Part shown: positions 8,563 through 18,612 of the stretch, one piece after another | How the letters are laid out: every line of letters begins with the position of its first letter | Position numbering within the stretch: position 1 is the stretch's first letter | Assembly: GCF_003943415.1 (NCBI RefSeq) | Contig: NZ_RJPK01000003.1 | Coordinates: 28,175 to 92,174, forward strand | DNA from: Streptococcus oralis | GTDB taxonomy: Bacteria > Bacillota > Bacilli > Lactobacillales > Streptococcaceae | Direction of reading: 5' to 3' | Length of the DNA stretch: 64,000 nt | The notes under the pieces: generated by a model | What the model saw: the letters and a program-made list of their open reading frames with translations, nothing else | Told to the model about the DNA's origin: nothing | Databases searched by the model: none | Made by a program: the position numbers and the translations under genes

Positions 8563-8573
8563 GATAAAAAGAG

Positions 8574-8596
8574 TGATATAGTTTCAAACTATATCA
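8574..8596 (+). promoter_or_regulatory. MET-box upstream of metE (MtaR/MetR-type LysR operator)
   Basis: Positions 8574-8596 form a perfect palindrome with core TATAGTTTCAAACTATA (8577-8593). This matches the streptococcal MET-box (TATAGTTTSAAACTATA) described for the LysR-type methionine regulator. A second partial copy, ATAGTTTCAAC, lies at 8643-8653 close to the metE ribosome site. The site predicts methionine-responsive control of metE-metF. The exact promoter elements are not clear to me. Confidence 0.87.
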
Positions 8597-8675
8597 AAGC
8601 CTAATTATTTACAATTATACAGACAGTTTCTTTTCTGTTAAGATAGTTTCAACAACAAATTTTGGAGGACACATC

Positions 8676-10925
8676 ATGTCAACTACGATCATCGGTTTCC
8701 CTCGTTTGGGTGAATTCCGCGAATTAAAATTTACAACTGAAAAATACTTTAGAAAAGAAATCTCAGAAGAAGAACTCCTGGCAGCAGCAAAAGAATTGCG
8801 TGCTAAACACTGGAACATTGTCAAAGAAAAAGGCATCACTGAAATCCCATCAAATGACTTTTCTCACTATGATAACTTCCTAGATGCTGCTTTCCTCTTC
8901 AACGTGGTGCCAGCTTCTGTTCAAAACTTGGACTTGTCTGACCTTGAGCGCTACTTTGCTTTGGCGCGTGGTTACCAAGGTGAAAAAGGGGATGTTCGTG
9001 CCCTTCCGATGAAGAAATGGTTCAACACCAACTACCACTACATCGTACCTAAATTTGAAAAAGACACTCAAGTCAAACTTGCAGGTCACAAGATCTTTGA
9101 TGAGTTCCAAGAAGCAAAAGAACTTGGTCTCAACACTCGTCCAGTCCTTGTAGGACCATTCACTTTCCTTCAATTGTCAGACTTTGAAGAAGGCGTGAAA
9201 GCAGAAGACTTTGTGGACAGCTTTGTCGCTGCTTACCAAGAAGTTTTTGCTAAATTGGCTGAACTTGGTGCGACTCGCATCCAACTCGATGAAGCTGCTC
9301 TTGTAAAAGATTTGACAGCTGAAGAAAAAGCTCTCTTCTTGAACCTTTACAACAAGCTTTTGGCTGATAAAAAAGGTCTTGAAGTCTTGCTTCAAACTTA
9401 CTTCGGAGACGTTCGTGACGTTTACTCTGACCTTGTGAACTTGCCAGTAGATGCCATTGGTTTGGACTTCGTTGAAGGTAAGAAAACTCTTGAACTTGTG
9501 AAAGGTGGCTTCCCAGCTGACAAGACTCTTTATGCAGGTATCGTCAATGGTAAAAACATCTGGCGCAACAACTACGAAAAGAGCTTGGCTGTTCTTGAGC
9601 AAATCCCAGCTGAAAACATTGTCTTGACAAGCTCATGCTCTCTTCTTCATGTGCCATTTACAACAGCTAACGAAGAATTTGAACCAGCTATCTTGAACCA
9701 CTTTGCCTTTGCGGTTGAAAAATTGGAAGAACTTCGTGACTTGGATGCTATCCGCAATGGTCAAGGCGCAGAAGCTCTTGCAGCTAACAAAGAACTCTTT
9801 GCGACTGAACGTGTGGGTGAAAATGCAGAACTTCGTGCGCGCATTGCAGGATTGACAGACGCTGACTACACTCGTTTGCCTGCCTTTGCAGAACGTGAAG
9901 CTATCCAAGAAGAAGCCTTCAAACTTCCAGCTCTTCCAACAACGACTATCGGTTCATTCCCTCAAACTAAGGAAGTCCGTGCCAAACGTTTGGCCTTCCG
10001 TAAGGGTGAATTGTCACAAGAAGAATACGATGCCTTCCTTGCTGAAACTATCGACGAATGGATCAAATGGCAAGAAGAAGTTGGATTTGACGTGCTTGTA
10101 CATGGTGAGTTCGAGCGTAACGACATGGTTGAGTACTTCGGTCAAAACTTGTCAGGTTACCTCTTCTCTAAGAATGGTTGGGTACAATCATACGGTATGC
10201 GTGGGGTGAAACCACCAATCATCTGGGGTGACGTCACACGTCTCAACCCAATCACTGTGAAATGGTCTAGCTACGCACAAAGCCGTACTGACAAACCTGT
10301 TAAAGGTATGTTGACTGGACCTGTTACCATCCTCAACTGGTCATTCCCGCGTGAAGACATCTCTATCAAGGATTCTACTCTTCAAATCGCCCTTGCTATC
10401 AAGGATGAAGTTCTTGACCTTGAAGCTGCTGGTGTGAAAATCATTCAAATCGACGAGGCTGCTCTTCGTGAGAAATTGCCACTCCGTCGTAGCGACTGGT
10501 ACGAAGATTACCTTGACTGGGCAATCCCTGCCTTCCGCTTGGTACACTCTACAGTAGCGCCAGATACACAAATCCACACTCACATGTGTTACTCAGAATT
10601 TACAGATATCATCCCAGCTATTGACAATATGGATGCGGACGTTATTTCCTTTGAAGCAAGTCGTTCAAACCTTGAAATCTTGGACGAACTCAAAGCGAAA
10701 AACTTCCAAACAGAAGTGGGACCTGGGGTTTACGATATCCACTCTCCTCGTGTGCCAAACGAAGGCGAAATCGACCACACAATTGATGCTATTCTTGCCA
10801 AAGTACCAAGCAAGAAAGTTTGGATCAACCCTGACTGTGGTTTGAAAACACGTGGTATCCCAGAAACAAAAGAAAGCTTGATCCGCCTTGTCGAAGCAGC
10901 TAAGGCTGCGCGTGAGAAATTGTAA
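8676..10925 (+). CDS. metE: Cobalamin-independent methionine synthase MetE
   Basis: MetE transfers the methyl group of 5-methyltetrahydrofolate (triglutamate) to homocysteine, the last step of methionine synthesis, in the cytosol. The 749-aa protein has the two-barrel architecture of the family. The zinc-binding residues are visible at His636 and Cys638 (HTHMCYSEF), Glu660 (FEASRSN) and Cys721 (PDCGLKTR), each offset by five from E. coli His641/Cys643/Glu665/Cys726. The ATG at 8676 follows TTGGAGGA. metF lies 70 bp downstream with no terminator between, so the pair forms an operon that makes the methyl donor and uses it. Codon use is strongly biased, as in a highly expressed gene. Confidence 0.98.
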   Translation: MSTTIIGFPRLGEFRELKFTTEKYFRKEISEEELLAAAKELRAKHWNIVKEKGITEIPSNDFSHYDNFLDAAFLFNVVPASVQNLDLSDLERYFALARGYQGEKGDVRALPMKKWFNTNYHYIVPKFEKDTQVKLAGHKIFDEFQEAKELGLNTRPVLVGPFTFLQLSDFEEGVKAEDFVDSFVAAYQEVFAKLAELGATRIQLDEAALVKDLTAEEKALFLNLYNKLLADKKGLEVLLQTYFGDVRDVYSDLVNLPVDAIGLDFVEGKKTLELVKGGFPADKTLYAGIVNGKNIWRNNYEKSLAVLEQIPAENIVLTSSCSLLHVPFTTANEEFEPAILNHFAFAVEKLEELRDLDAIRNGQGAEALAANKELFATERVGENAELRARIAGLTDADYTRLPAFAEREAIQEEAFKLPALPTTTIGSFPQTKEVRAKRLAFRKGELSQEEYDAFLAETIDEWIKWQEEVGFDVLVHGEFERNDMVEYFGQNLSGYLFSKNGWVQSYGMRGVKPPIIWGDVTRLNPITVKWSSYAQSRTDKPVKGMLTGPVTILNWSFPREDISIKDSTLQIALAIKDEVLDLEAAGVKIIQIDEAALREKLPLRRSDWYEDYLDWAIPAFRLVHSTVAPDTQIHTHMCYSEFTDIIPAIDNMDADVISFEASRSNLEILDELKAKNFQTEVGPGVYDIHSPRVPNEGEIDHTIDAILAKVPSKKVWINPDCGLKTRGIPETKESLIRLVEAAKAAREKL

Positions 10926-10995
10926 GAAAAGACATTTCTCAATACATGGTTGATCAGTAAGAAATCAACTAGAAAACTAGAAAAGGATAATGACT

Positions 10996-11862
10996 ATGTC
11001 ACGCCAAACGCCGTCACTTTCATTTGAAGTGTTCCCTCCAAATCCAGCTGTGGGTAATGATAAAATTATTTCAGCCTTGCAGGATATGCGGGAGTTGACA
11101 CCGCACTTTATCAGTGTGACCGCCAGCAATAATAAATTTAATATCAAGGAAACAACGGTTCGTTTGGCTGACTTTATCCAGAATGATTTGGCGATTCCAA
11201 CTATTGCCCACTTGCCAGCTATCTATCTGACCAAGGAGAAGGTTGCAGAGACACTTGCGGACTTGGACAAGGTTGGTGTGCGAAAAATCTTGGCTCTACG
11301 TGGGGACATCATTCCTGATGTGGAACCGCAAAAGGATTTCCACTACGCAACGGATTTGATCGAGTTCATCAAGGAACAAGCTCCTCACTTTGATATTGTT
11401 GGTGCTTGCTACCCAGAGGGGCACCCTGACTCTCCAAACCAAATCTCGGATATTCAAAATCTCAAGAAAAAAGTGGATGCAGGCTGTTCAAGCCTTGTAA
11501 CGCAGCTTTTCTTTGACAATGAGCGTTTCTATGATTTCCAAGACAAGTGTACCTTGGCAGGGATTGATGTTCCCATTCATGCGGGGATCATGCCCATTCT
11601 TAACCGTAACCAAGCGCTTCGTCTCTTGAAGACTTGTGAGAATATCCATCTTCCACGCAAATTCAAGGCCATTTTAGACAAGTATGAGCATGACCCTGAG
11701 TCGCTCAGAGCAGCAGGACTTGCCTATGCAGTGGATCAGATCGTGGACTTGGTAACCCAGGATGTTGCTGGAGTGCATCTCTACACCATGAACAATGCTG
11801 AAACAGCCAAATACATCCACCAAGCAACCCATGCCTTGTTTAATCATCAGTCTTTAGGGTAA
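10996..11862 (+). CDS. metF: 5,10-methylenetetrahydrofolate reductase MetF
   Basis: MetF reduces 5,10-methylene-THF to 5-methyl-THF with FAD, supplying the methyl donor for MetE. The protein (288 aa) shows the N-terminal SLSFEVFPP segment, whose glutamate is the family's proton-relay residue, then the TIAHL and LALRGD motifs of the barrel. The ATG at 10996 is 8 bp from the AGGA ribosome site; the ATG at 10990 is too close to it. A strong terminator follows. The metE-metF order and the MET-box support joint control by methionine supply. Confidence 0.96.
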   Translation: MSRQTPSLSFEVFPPNPAVGNDKIISALQDMRELTPHFISVTASNNKFNIKETTVRLADFIQNDLAIPTIAHLPAIYLTKEKVAETLADLDKVGVRKILALRGDIIPDVEPQKDFHYATDLIEFIKEQAPHFDIVGACYPEGHPDSPNQISDIQNLKKKVDAGCSSLVTQLFFDNERFYDFQDKCTLAGIDVPIHAGIMPILNRNQALRLLKTCENIHLPRKFKAILDKYEHDPESLRAAGLAYAVDQIVDLVTQDVAGVHLYTMNNAETAKYIHQATHALFNHQSLG

Positions 11863-11871
11863 TAAAAAGCA

Positions 11872-11907
11872 AACCATTCTTCTCAAGCGAGGGGGATGGT
11901 TCCTTTT
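11872..11907 (+). terminator. Terminator of metE-metF
   Basis: A 13-bp stem (11872-11884 with 11889-11901, several G-U pairs, loop AAGC) is followed by CCTTTTT. Confidence 0.85.
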
Positions 11908-11939
11908 TAATAGAAAAGCCCGCACTTTTTAAGAAAAAT

Positions 11940-12228
11940 ATGATAAAATAGACTCTGTACGTACTTGATACAAAGATGAGGGTATAAAAAGATTTTTAGC
12001 AATTTAAATCTAGCAAAAATAGACAGATGCTAGAGAATATTATTCTTAGATATTTCAAAGTATCTAGATAGTTGAACACGGGCTAAATCCCTAGTGAAAA
12101 AGATAGATTTCCCAGTGTGCATCGCACACTGCGTCAATCTCCTATTTTCATACGGGATTCTTTACGCCCTTTGTATCCTGATTTTTGTAGGCAAGGCGTA
12201 TAATTTCATCAATCCAAAGGGGATTTTA
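11940..12228 (+). promoter_or_regulatory. Long structured leader of pnp
   Basis: There is no gene between metF and pnp. The stretch holds a possible distal promoter (-10 like TAAAAT near 11944-11949). It then has a perfect 8-bp hairpin CAGTGTGC/GCACACTG (12113-12120 with 12124-12131). Next is an imperfect inverted repeat TACGCC (12163-12168) with GGCGTA (12195-12200), and a -10-like TATAAT at 12199-12204 with a poor -35. E. coli pnp is autoregulated through RNase III cutting of a leader hairpin, and this leader could work in a similar way; that is inference. Confidence 0.45.
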
Positions 12229-14442
12229 ATGACAAAACAAGTGTTTCAAACGACTTTTGCGGGTCGTGAGTTGGTTGTAGAGACTGGCCAGGTTGCTAAG
12301 CAAGCAAATGGCTCTGTTGTCGTGCGTTACGGTGAGTCAACTGTCTTGACTGCTGCCGTTATGTCTAAGAAGATGGCAACTGGGGATTTCTTCCCACTTC
12401 AAGTAAACTACGAAGAAAAAATGTATGCGGCTGGGAAGTTTCCTGGTGGCTTTATGAAACGTGAAGGACGTCCTTCAACTGATGCGACCTTGACAGCGCG
12501 TTTGATTGACCGTCCAATCCGTCCTATGTTTGCGGAAGGTTTCCGTAATGAAGTGCAAGTGATTAACACCGTCCTTTCTTATGATGAAAATGCATCTGCA
12601 CCAATGGCAGCTATGTTTGGTTCATCCTTGGCATTGTCTATTTCAGATATTCCATTTGACGGACCAATCGCTGGGGTACAAGTGGGCTATGTCGATGGTC
12701 AAATCATCATCAACCCTACTCAAGAACAAGCAGAGCAATCTCTTCTTGAATTGACAGTAGCTGGTACCAAGCACGCCATCAACATGGTAGAGTCTGGTGC
12801 CAAAGAATTGTCAGAAGAAATCATGTTGGAAGCCCTTCTTAAAGGACATGAAGCCGTTAAAGAATTGATTGCCTTCCAAGAAGAAATCGTTGCTGCTGTC
12901 GGTAAAGAAAAAGCAGAAGTGGAACTGCTTCATGTGGATGCTGACTTGCAGGCTGAAATCATCGCAGCCTACAACAGCGACCTCCAAAAAGCGGTTCAAG
13001 TAGAAGAAAAATTGGCTCGTGAAGCTGCAACTCAAGCAGTCAAAGACCACGTAACCGCAGTTTACGAAGAAAAATATGCAGACCACGAAGAATGTGACCG
13101 TATCATGCGTGATGTGGCTGAAATTTTGGAACAAATGGAACACGCTGAAGTGCGCCGTTTGATCACAGAAGACAAGGTTCGTCCTGACGGTCGTAAGGTC
13201 GATGAAATCCGTCCTTTGGATGCGGTTGTTGACTTCCTTCCTCGTGTGCACGGTTCTGGTCTTTTCACTCGTGGACAAACTCAGGCTCTTTCAGTTTTGA
13301 CCTTGGCTCCGATGGGAGAAACACAAATCATCGATGGTTTGGATCCAGAGTACAAGAAACGCTTTATGCACCACTATAACTTCCCTCAATATTCTGTAGG
13401 GGAAACAGGTCGTTATGGTGCACCAGGTCGTCGTGAAATCGGTCACGGTGCTCTTGGTGAGCGTGCCCTTGCTCAAGTCTTGCCAAGTTTGGAAGAATTC
13501 CCTTACGCAATCCGCTTGGTAGCAGAAGTTTTGGAATCAAATGGCTCTTCTTCTCAAGCATCTATCTGTGCGGGAACGCTTGCCCTTATGGCTGGTGGTG
13601 TGCCAATCAAGGCGCCAGTAGCTGGTATTGCCATGGGTCTCATCTCCGACGGAAACAACTACACAGTATTGACAGATATCCAAGGATTGGAAGACCACTT
13701 TGGAGATATGGACTTCAAGGTTGCCGGTACTCGTGACGGGATTACAGCCCTTCAAATGGATATCAAGATACAAGGGATTACTGCAGAAATCTTGACTGAG
13801 GCTCTTGCTCAAGCTAAGAAAGCCCGTTTTGAAATCCTTGATGTGATTGAAGAAACAATCCCAGAAGTGCGTCCAGAATTGGCTCCAACTGCTCCAAAAA
13901 TTGACACCATCAAGATTGATGTGGACAAAATCAAGATTGTCATCGGTAAGGGTGGAGAAACCATTGACAAGATTATCGCTGAAACAGGCGTTAAGATTGA
14001 TATCGACGAAGAAGGTAATGTGTCCATCTATTCTAGCGACCAAGATGCCATTAACCGTACCAAAGAAATCATCGCTGGCTTGGTTCGTGAGGCGAAAGTG
14101 GATGAAGTTTACCATGCTAAGGTTGTTCGTATCGAGAAATTTGGTGCCTTTGTCAACCTCTTTGATAAGACAGATGCACTTGTGCACATTTCTGAAATGG
14201 CTTGGACTCGTACCAACCGTGTCGAAGACTTGGTAGCTATCGGTGATGAAGTCGACGTTAAGGTTATCAAGATTGATGAAAAAGGCCGTATCGATGCCTC
14301 TATGAAAGTTCTTCTTCCTCGTCCGCCAAAACCTGAGCATGATGAAAAAGGAGAAAAGTCTGAGCGACCTCACCGTCCACGTCATCACAAGGACCACAAA
14401 CCTAAGAAAGAAGTTACAGAAACACCAAAAGATTCAGAATAA
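12229..14442 (+). CDS. pnp: Polynucleotide phosphorylase PNPase
   Basis: PNPase degrades RNA 3' to 5' by phosphorolysis and takes part in mRNA decay and stable-RNA maturation. The 737-aa protein has two RNase PH-like domains (the second begins [14 protein letters not shown]), a linking helical domain, a KH domain with [11 protein letters not shown], and an S1 domain ([20 protein letters not shown]). It ends in a basic His/Lys-rich tail. The ATG at 12229 follows AAAGGGGA. The open frame continues upstream to 12094, but that extension is hydrophobic, unlike any PNPase N-terminus, and overlaps the structured leader. It heads a tightly packed block of eight genes ending at 19864. Confidence 0.98.
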   Translation: MTKQVFQTTFAGRELVVETGQVAKQANGSVVVRYGESTVLTAAVMSKKMATGDFFPLQVNYEEKMYAAGKFPGGFMKREGRPSTDATLTARLIDRPIRPMFAEGFRNEVQVINTVLSYDENASAPMAAMFGSSLALSISDIPFDGPIAGVQVGYVDGQIIINPTQEQAEQSLLELTVAGTKHAINMVESGAKELSEEIMLEALLKGHEAVKELIAFQEEIVAAVGKEKAEVELLHVDADLQAEIIAAYNSDLQKAVQVEEKLAREAATQAVKDHVTAVYEEKYADHEECDRIMRDVAEILEQMEHAEVRRLITEDKVRPDGRKVDEIRPLDAVVDFLPRVHGSGLFTRGQTQALSVLTLAPMGETQIIDGLDPEYKKRFMHHYNFPQYSVGETGRYGAPGRREIGHGALGERALAQVLPSLEEFPYAIRLVAEVLESNGSSSQASICAGTLALMAGGVPIKAPVAGIAMGLISDGNNYTVLTDIQGLEDHFGDMDFKVAGTRDGITALQMDIKIQGITAEILTEALAQAKKARFEILDVIEETIPEVRPELAPTAPKIDTIKIDVDKIKIVIGKGGETIDKIIAETGVKIDIDEEGNVSIYSSDQDAINRTKEIIAGLVREAKVDEVYHAKVVRIEKFGAFVNLFDKTDALVHISEMAWTRTNRVEDLVAIGDEVDVKVIKIDEKGRIDASMKVLLPRPPKPEHDEKGEKSERPHRPRHHKDHKPKKEVTETPKDSE

Positions 14443-14457
14443 GAAAAGGAGAAATGT

Positions 14458-15075
14458 ATGGGATGGTGGCGCGAAACCATTGATATTGTAAAAGAAAATG
14501 ATCCAGCGGCACGCAACAGTTTGGAAGTTTTGCTGACTTATCCAGGTGTCAAGGCCTTGGCTGCCCATCGTCTCTCGCATTTTCTCTGGAAGCACGGCTT
14601 CAAACTCCTAGCTCGGATGCACAGTCAGTTTTGGCGCTTTTGGACTCAGATTGAGATTCATCCGGGTGCCCAGATTGACTCAGGTGTTTTTATCGACCAT
14701 GGTTCTGGCTTGGTGATTGGAGAGACAGCGATTGTTGAAAAAGGCGTTCTTCTCTATCACGGAGTAACACTTGGTGGAACAGGGAAGGATGTTGGGAAAC
14801 GCCATCCGACTGTGCGTAAAGGAGCTCTCATATCAGCCCATGCCCAAGTCATCGGACCGGTAGAAATCGGTGAAAATGCCAAGGTCGGTGCTGCTGCAGT
14901 AGTCGTGGCAGACGTACCAAGTGATGTGACAGTTGTCGGTATTCCAGCTAAGATCGTCCGAGTTCATGGACAGAAGGATGAACCAACGATCCACGAAGTC
15001 GAAGAAAAACGCGAGTACTACGTCAATAAACTCGAGCATGCTAGAGAAGCCAGCCACAGATCGTCGGGATTGTAA
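14458..15075 (+). CDS. cysE: Serine O-acetyltransferase CysE
   Basis: CysE acetylates L-serine with acetyl-CoA, the first committed step of cysteine synthesis. The 205-aa protein has the N-terminal helical region (ENDPAARNSLEVLLTYPGVKALAAHRLSHFLW) and then a left-handed beta-helix of hexapeptide repeats (IHPGAQIDSGVFIDHGSGLVIG..., HGVTLGGTGKD). It is short, as in Gram-positive enzymes. The start lies 15 bp after pnp behind AAAAGGAG. A cysteine-biosynthesis gene next to pnp and four genes before cysS recalls the cysE-cysS linkage common in Firmicutes. Confidence 0.96.
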   Translation: MGWWRETIDIVKENDPAARNSLEVLLTYPGVKALAAHRLSHFLWKHGFKLLARMHSQFWRFWTQIEIHPGAQIDSGVFIDHGSGLVIGETAIVEKGVLLYHGVTLGGTGKDVGKRHPTVRKGALISAHAQVIGPVEIGENAKVGAAAVVVADVPSDVTVVGIPAKIVRVHGQKDEPTIHEVEEKREYYVNKLEHAREASHRSSGL

Positions 15076-15086
15076 CGGATATTTAT

Positions 15087-15953
15087 ATGATTATAGCAAG
15101 AAACAAGTTAAGCCCAAAGGAGTTATCTGAGGCGAAAGTCCTAATTAACTGTTGCCAAAAATATGACGGTACCTACCGTGAACCCTATCTCTCTAACATG
15201 CTTAATTTTGACCCAAACATGCCCGCCTTTTTCCTTTATTACGAAAAAAGTGAACTTGTTGGTTTATTAACTGTCTATGCTGATGACCAAGATGTGGAAG
15301 TAGCGATACTGGTTCATCCAGAACATCGCCGACAGGGAATTGCGCGTGCTTTGTTTAATAGTTTTGAGAAAGAAACGGCTTCTTTCCCCATTCGGTCAGT
15401 CACTTTTCAGACAGAACGTATTTTTTTAGAGAATCATCCTGACTTTGCCAGTAACTGGGGACTAATCGAGGATGAAGAGACAGAAACTTGGTTAGGTAAG
15501 GATAGAAGACCTTATCCGTTAGCAAATGTTTCCAATCTGGAAGTTTTGTTAGCAGATAGTTCATTTCAGAATCAAATTAGTCAGTTGAAATTTCAGGTAT
15601 TTTCAGAGGAACATGAATCTAGAGAAGTTGTGGATAGATATGTCGCCGAAGCTCTGAAAGATCCAGAAAGTCGCCTATACATTTTATTAAAAAACGGTCA
15701 GGTCATTGGAACTTGCACAGTTGATTTATCAAGTAATACTAATTACCTCTATGGTTTAGTAATACTGGAACTTGAACGTGGAAAAGGCTATGGAAGCTAT
15801 TTTGTAAAATCTCTTGTCAACCAACTGATTGAGCAAAATGACAGGGAGTTTCAAATTGCAGTAGAAGATAGTAATGTAGGTGCCAAGCGCTTGTATGAAA
15901 AAATTGGCTTTGTCAAACAGACTCAGGTAGTTTATCTGAATGAGAAAGAATAG
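15087..15953 (+). CDS. Tandem GNAT acetyltransferase
   Basis: The 288-aa protein contains two GNAT acetyl-CoA binding folds. The first has VEVAILVHPEHRRQGIARALF (R-R-Q-G-I-A pyrophosphate loop) and the second has LYGLVILELERGKGYGSYFVKSL followed by VEDSNVGAKRLYEKIGF. The acceptor substrate cannot be predicted. It starts 11 bp after cysE with only a weak GGA motif ahead of the ATG, which may mean coupling to the upstream gene. The next gene begins within or right after its end. Confidence 0.85.
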   Translation: MIIARNKLSPKELSEAKVLINCCQKYDGTYREPYLSNMLNFDPNMPAFFLYYEKSELVGLLTVYADDQDVEVAILVHPEHRRQGIARALFNSFEKETASFPIRSVTFQTERIFLENHPDFASNWGLIEDEETETWLGKDRRPYPLANVSNLEVLLADSSFQNQISQLKFQVFSEEHESREVVDRYVAEALKDPESRLYILLKNGQVIGTCTVDLSSNTNYLYGLVILELERGKGYGSYFVKSLVNQLIEQNDREFQIAVEDSNVGAKRLYEKIGFVKQTQVVYLNEKE

Positions 15954-15957
15954 AAAA

Positions 15958-16722
15958 ATGCTATTAGAAGAATTCGAAAATGTACCTGCTGTTATCGAAC
16001 CAACTGATCGAAGTATTCGAGGTGGTGGAGAAATCTGTGACACGATTATTTTATCTTTTAATGGAGAAATCGTTGAACGAGTAAAGCAGTTTGAAGATGT
16101 TTATGAAGGTGGCTATCTAACCAATCTAAATGGCAGACTTCCATGGTATATCTATGAAAAAGATGGGAGTAAGGTAGCAGTTGCTATAGCTACGATTGGA
16201 GCCCCGATGGTTGTTGGACTCTTAGAAGAACTCAAAGCAAGAGGATTTAAGAACTTTATTGTTTTGGGTTCTTGCGGAGTTCTAGATCAGTCTATTCAGG
16301 CAGATAAGATTATCCTACCAAGTTCAGCTCTACGTGATGAAGGTACAAGTTACCATTACGCTCCTCCAAGTGATGAGATAGCTTATGATGAAACTTTGCT
16401 CTTAACTATGGAAGGAGCCTTGAACAAATCTTGCATCGAGCATATCCGCACTAAGTCTTGGACGACCGATGCCTTTTATCGAGAAACGCCAGATAAGGTC
16501 AAGCGTCGCTTGGCTGCTGGTGCACAAGTGGTGGATATGGAAGCTTCAGCTATCATGGCTTGGAGTCAATTTCGCAAGAGCAAGGTCTATCAATTCTTCT
16601 ACACAGCTGACTATGTGGATCATCATAACCGAATCTGGGATGCCCGCCATGAAGAGCGGACAGCTGATGCCATGACTTTTTTCACTATCGCTTTGAAAAT
16701 AGCAAAGGAACTAGAAAGGTAA
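15958..16722 (+). CDS. Nucleoside phosphorylase family protein
   Basis: This 254-aa enzyme belongs to the purine/uridine phosphorylase superfamily, which cleaves nucleosides with phosphate to give a free base and (deoxy)ribose 1-phosphate. Visible features are the phosphate-binding stretch VAIATIGAPMVVGLLEEL, the glycine-rich FIVLGSCGVLDQSI, and the nucleoside-binding VVDMEASAIMAW. The exact substrate is not clear; it resembles uridine-phosphorylase-like members. The ATG at 15958 has GAGAAAG 9 bp upstream. An in-frame ATG at 15940 would overlap the GNAT gene by 14 bp and is also possible. Confidence 0.82.
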   Translation: MLLEEFENVPAVIEPTDRSIRGGGEICDTIILSFNGEIVERVKQFEDVYEGGYLTNLNGRLPWYIYEKDGSKVAVAIATIGAPMVVGLLEELKARGFKNFIVLGSCGVLDQSIQADKIILPSSALRDEGTSYHYAPPSDEIAYDETLLLTMEGALNKSCIEHIRTKSWTTDAFYRETPDKVKRRLAAGAQVVDMEASAIMAWSQFRKSKVYQFFYTADYVDHHNRIWDARHEERTADAMTFFTIALKIAKELER

Positions 16723-16730
16723 CTACAAGA

Positions 16731-17276
16731 ATGGCAGTATATTTTTACGGCTGTATCACCATGGATGGCTACTTGGCTGACAGCCAGCACAGGATAGACT
16801 GGCTGCATCAGCTTGGTTCTGTAGAGGATACAGGCTATGATGACTTTTACAGGCAAATGGATATCACCATCATGGGCAAGCGGACCTTTGAGGAAATCCA
16901 AGATTTGCAAGATGTAGAAAGTTTTTATCAAGCTACGGAAAACTATGTCTTTACGCATGATAGGCACCTGCCTGTCAGCAATTACCAGCCAGTAGCTGGG
17001 GATGTGGTGGACTTTGTTCAGCAGATTGACAAAGGCAAAAATGTCTTTGTGATTGGTGGTAATTCCTTAGTAGGACCGCTCTTGGATGCGGATCTTTTCG
17101 ACCACCTCATTATTCAGATAGCACCCCTTATCCTAGGAAAGGGGGTTCCCCTCTTTACCCAAGAGGAAGGGCAGCGCTTTTACCAACTGGATAGCCTCAG
17201 ACAATTTGGTCCATTTGCAGAGCTGGTTTTCAGCCGAAAAGTCAGAAATAGAGAAGGGGGTGTACCGCATGATTAA
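16731..17276 (+). CDS. Dihydrofolate reductase-like (RibD C-terminal) protein
   Basis: The 181-aa protein shows the RibD_C/DHFR-like fold signature: VYFYGCITMDGYLAD at the N-terminus, ITIMGKRTFEEI in the middle, and NVFVIGGNSLVGPLLDADLFDHLIIQIAPLILGKGVPLF, an NADPH-binding GG motif, at the C-terminus. Members reduce pyrimidine or pterin compounds with NADPH, but the physiological substrate of stand-alone copies is generally unknown. It lies 8 bp after the phosphorylase gene and overlaps the cysS start by 8 bp. Confidence 0.82.
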   Translation: MAVYFYGCITMDGYLADSQHRIDWLHQLGSVEDTGYDDFYRQMDITIMGKRTFEEIQDLQDVESFYQATENYVFTHDRHLPVSNYQPVAGDVVDFVQQIDKGKNVFVIGGNSLVGPLLDADLFDHLIIQIAPLILGKGVPLFTQEEGQRFYQLDSLRQFGPFAELVFSRKVRNREGGVPHD

Positions 17277-18612
17277 AATTTACGACACCATGTCTCGTGA
17301 TTTGCGAGAATTTGTCCCAATCGAAGAAGGAAAGGTTCGCATGTATGTCTGTGGGCCAACGGTATACAACTATATCCACGTTGGGAATGCCCGTTCGACG
17401 GTGGCTTTTGATACCATTCGTCGTTATTTCGAATACCGTGGCTACGAAGTTGCCTATATTTCCAACTTTACAGATGTAGACGATAAGATTATCAACCGTG
17501 CCAAGGAAGAAGGTATCACGCCTCTGGAGGTTGCGGACAAGTACATCGCTGCCTTTCGTGAGGATGTGACAGCCTTAGGCGTGAAACCTGCGACTCGCCA
17601 TCCGCGTGTAGTAGAGTTTATGGCTGACATCATTCGTTTTGTCGCTGACTTGATTGAAAAAGGCTTTGCCTACGAGAGTCAAGGAGATGTTTACTTCCGC
17701 GTGGAAAAATCTCACAACTATGCTAAGTTGGCCAATAAAACCTTGGAAGATTTGGAGCTGGGTGCTTCAGGTCGTACCGATGAAGAAACGGCTCGCAAGG
17801 AAAATCCTGTAGACTTTGCCCTTTGGAAAGCTGCAAAACCAGGCGAGATTTCTTGGGACAGTCCTTGGGGACCTGGTCGTCCGGGTTGGCATATTGAATG
17901 TTCAGTCATGTCGACAGAGATTTTGGGAGATACCATTGATATCCACGGTGGTGGAGCTGATTTGGAGTTTCCTCACCATACCAACGAAATTGCCCAGTCA
18001 GAAGCCAAAACAGGTAAGACCTTTGCTAACTACTGGATGCACAATGGTTTTGTTAACATTGACAATGTCAAGATGTCTAAGTCCTTGGGCAACTTTATCA
18101 CCGTCCATGATGCCCTCAAAACCCTCGATGGTCAAGTGTTGCGTTTCTTCTTTGCGACACAACACTACCGTAAGCCTATCAACTTTACGCAAAAAGCAGT
18201 GCGAGACGCCGAGACTAATCTCAAATATCTGAAGAACACTTACGAACAACCATTTTCTGGGACTGTAGATGCTCAAGAGTTACAGGCTTTTAAAGATAAG
18301 TTTGTTGCCGCTATGGATGAGGATTTCAACTCCGCAAATGGTATCACAGTTGTCTTTGAAATGGCCAAATGGATCAACTCTGGCAACTATGATGCAAGTG
18401 TTAAGGAAGTTCTTGCGGATATGTTAGAAGTCTTTGGAATTGTCTTTGTTGAGGAAGTTTTGGATGCAGACATTGAAGCCTTGATCCAAAAGCGCCAAGA
18501 AGCGCGTGCTAATCGTGATTTTGCGACAGCAGACCAAATCCGTGACCAATTGGCTGATCAAGGAATTAAGCTCCTTGACACCAAGGATGGAGTGAGGTGG
18601 ACTCGTGATTGA
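17269..18612 (+). CDS. cysS: Cysteinyl-tRNA synthetase
   Basis: CysRS charges tRNA-Cys. The 447-aa protein has the class I HIGH-type motif HVGN in YNYIHVGNARSTVAFD and the KMSKS motif (VKMSKSLGN). Zinc ligands are visible in MYVCGPTVYN, in WHIECSVMS and at EFPHHTNE. The ATG at 17269 follows AGAAGGGGG and gives the expected N-terminus MIKIYDTMSRDLREF. The open frame extends upstream to 17206 only by overlapping the previous gene. It overlaps mrnC by 8 bp. Confidence 0.98.
   Translation: MIKIYDTMSRDLREFVPIEEGKVRMYVCGPTVYNYIHVGNARSTVAFDTIRRYFEYRGYEVAYISNFTDVDDKIINRAKEEGITPLEVADKYIAAFREDVTALGVKPATRHPRVVEFMADIIRFVADLIEKGFAYESQGDVYFRVEKSHNYAKLANKTLEDLELGASGRTDEETARKENPVDFALWKAAKPGEISWDSPWGPGRPGWHIECSVMSTEILGDTIDIHGGGADLEFPHHTNEIAQSEAKTGKTFANYWMHNGFVNIDNVKMSKSLGNFITVHDALKTLDGQVLRFFFATQHYRKPINFTQKAVRDAETNLKYLKNTYEQPFSGTVDAQELQAFKDKFVAAMDEDFNSANGITVVFEMAKWINSGNYDASVKEVLADMLEVFGIVFVEEVLDADIEALIQKRQEARANRDFATADQIRDQLADQGIKLLDTKDGVRWTRD

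Noticed and set aside
8880..10942. Several antisense open frames within metE
   Set aside because: They are shadows of strongly biased codons in metE, with no ribosome sites or recognisable protein patterns; the same applies to antisense frames in pnp, thrS, essC and rel.
12094..12228. In-frame upstream extension of pnp by 45 codons
   Set aside because: The extension is hydrophobic, unlike PNPase N-termini, overlaps a perfect RNA hairpin, and the ATG at 12229 has a strong ribosome site.
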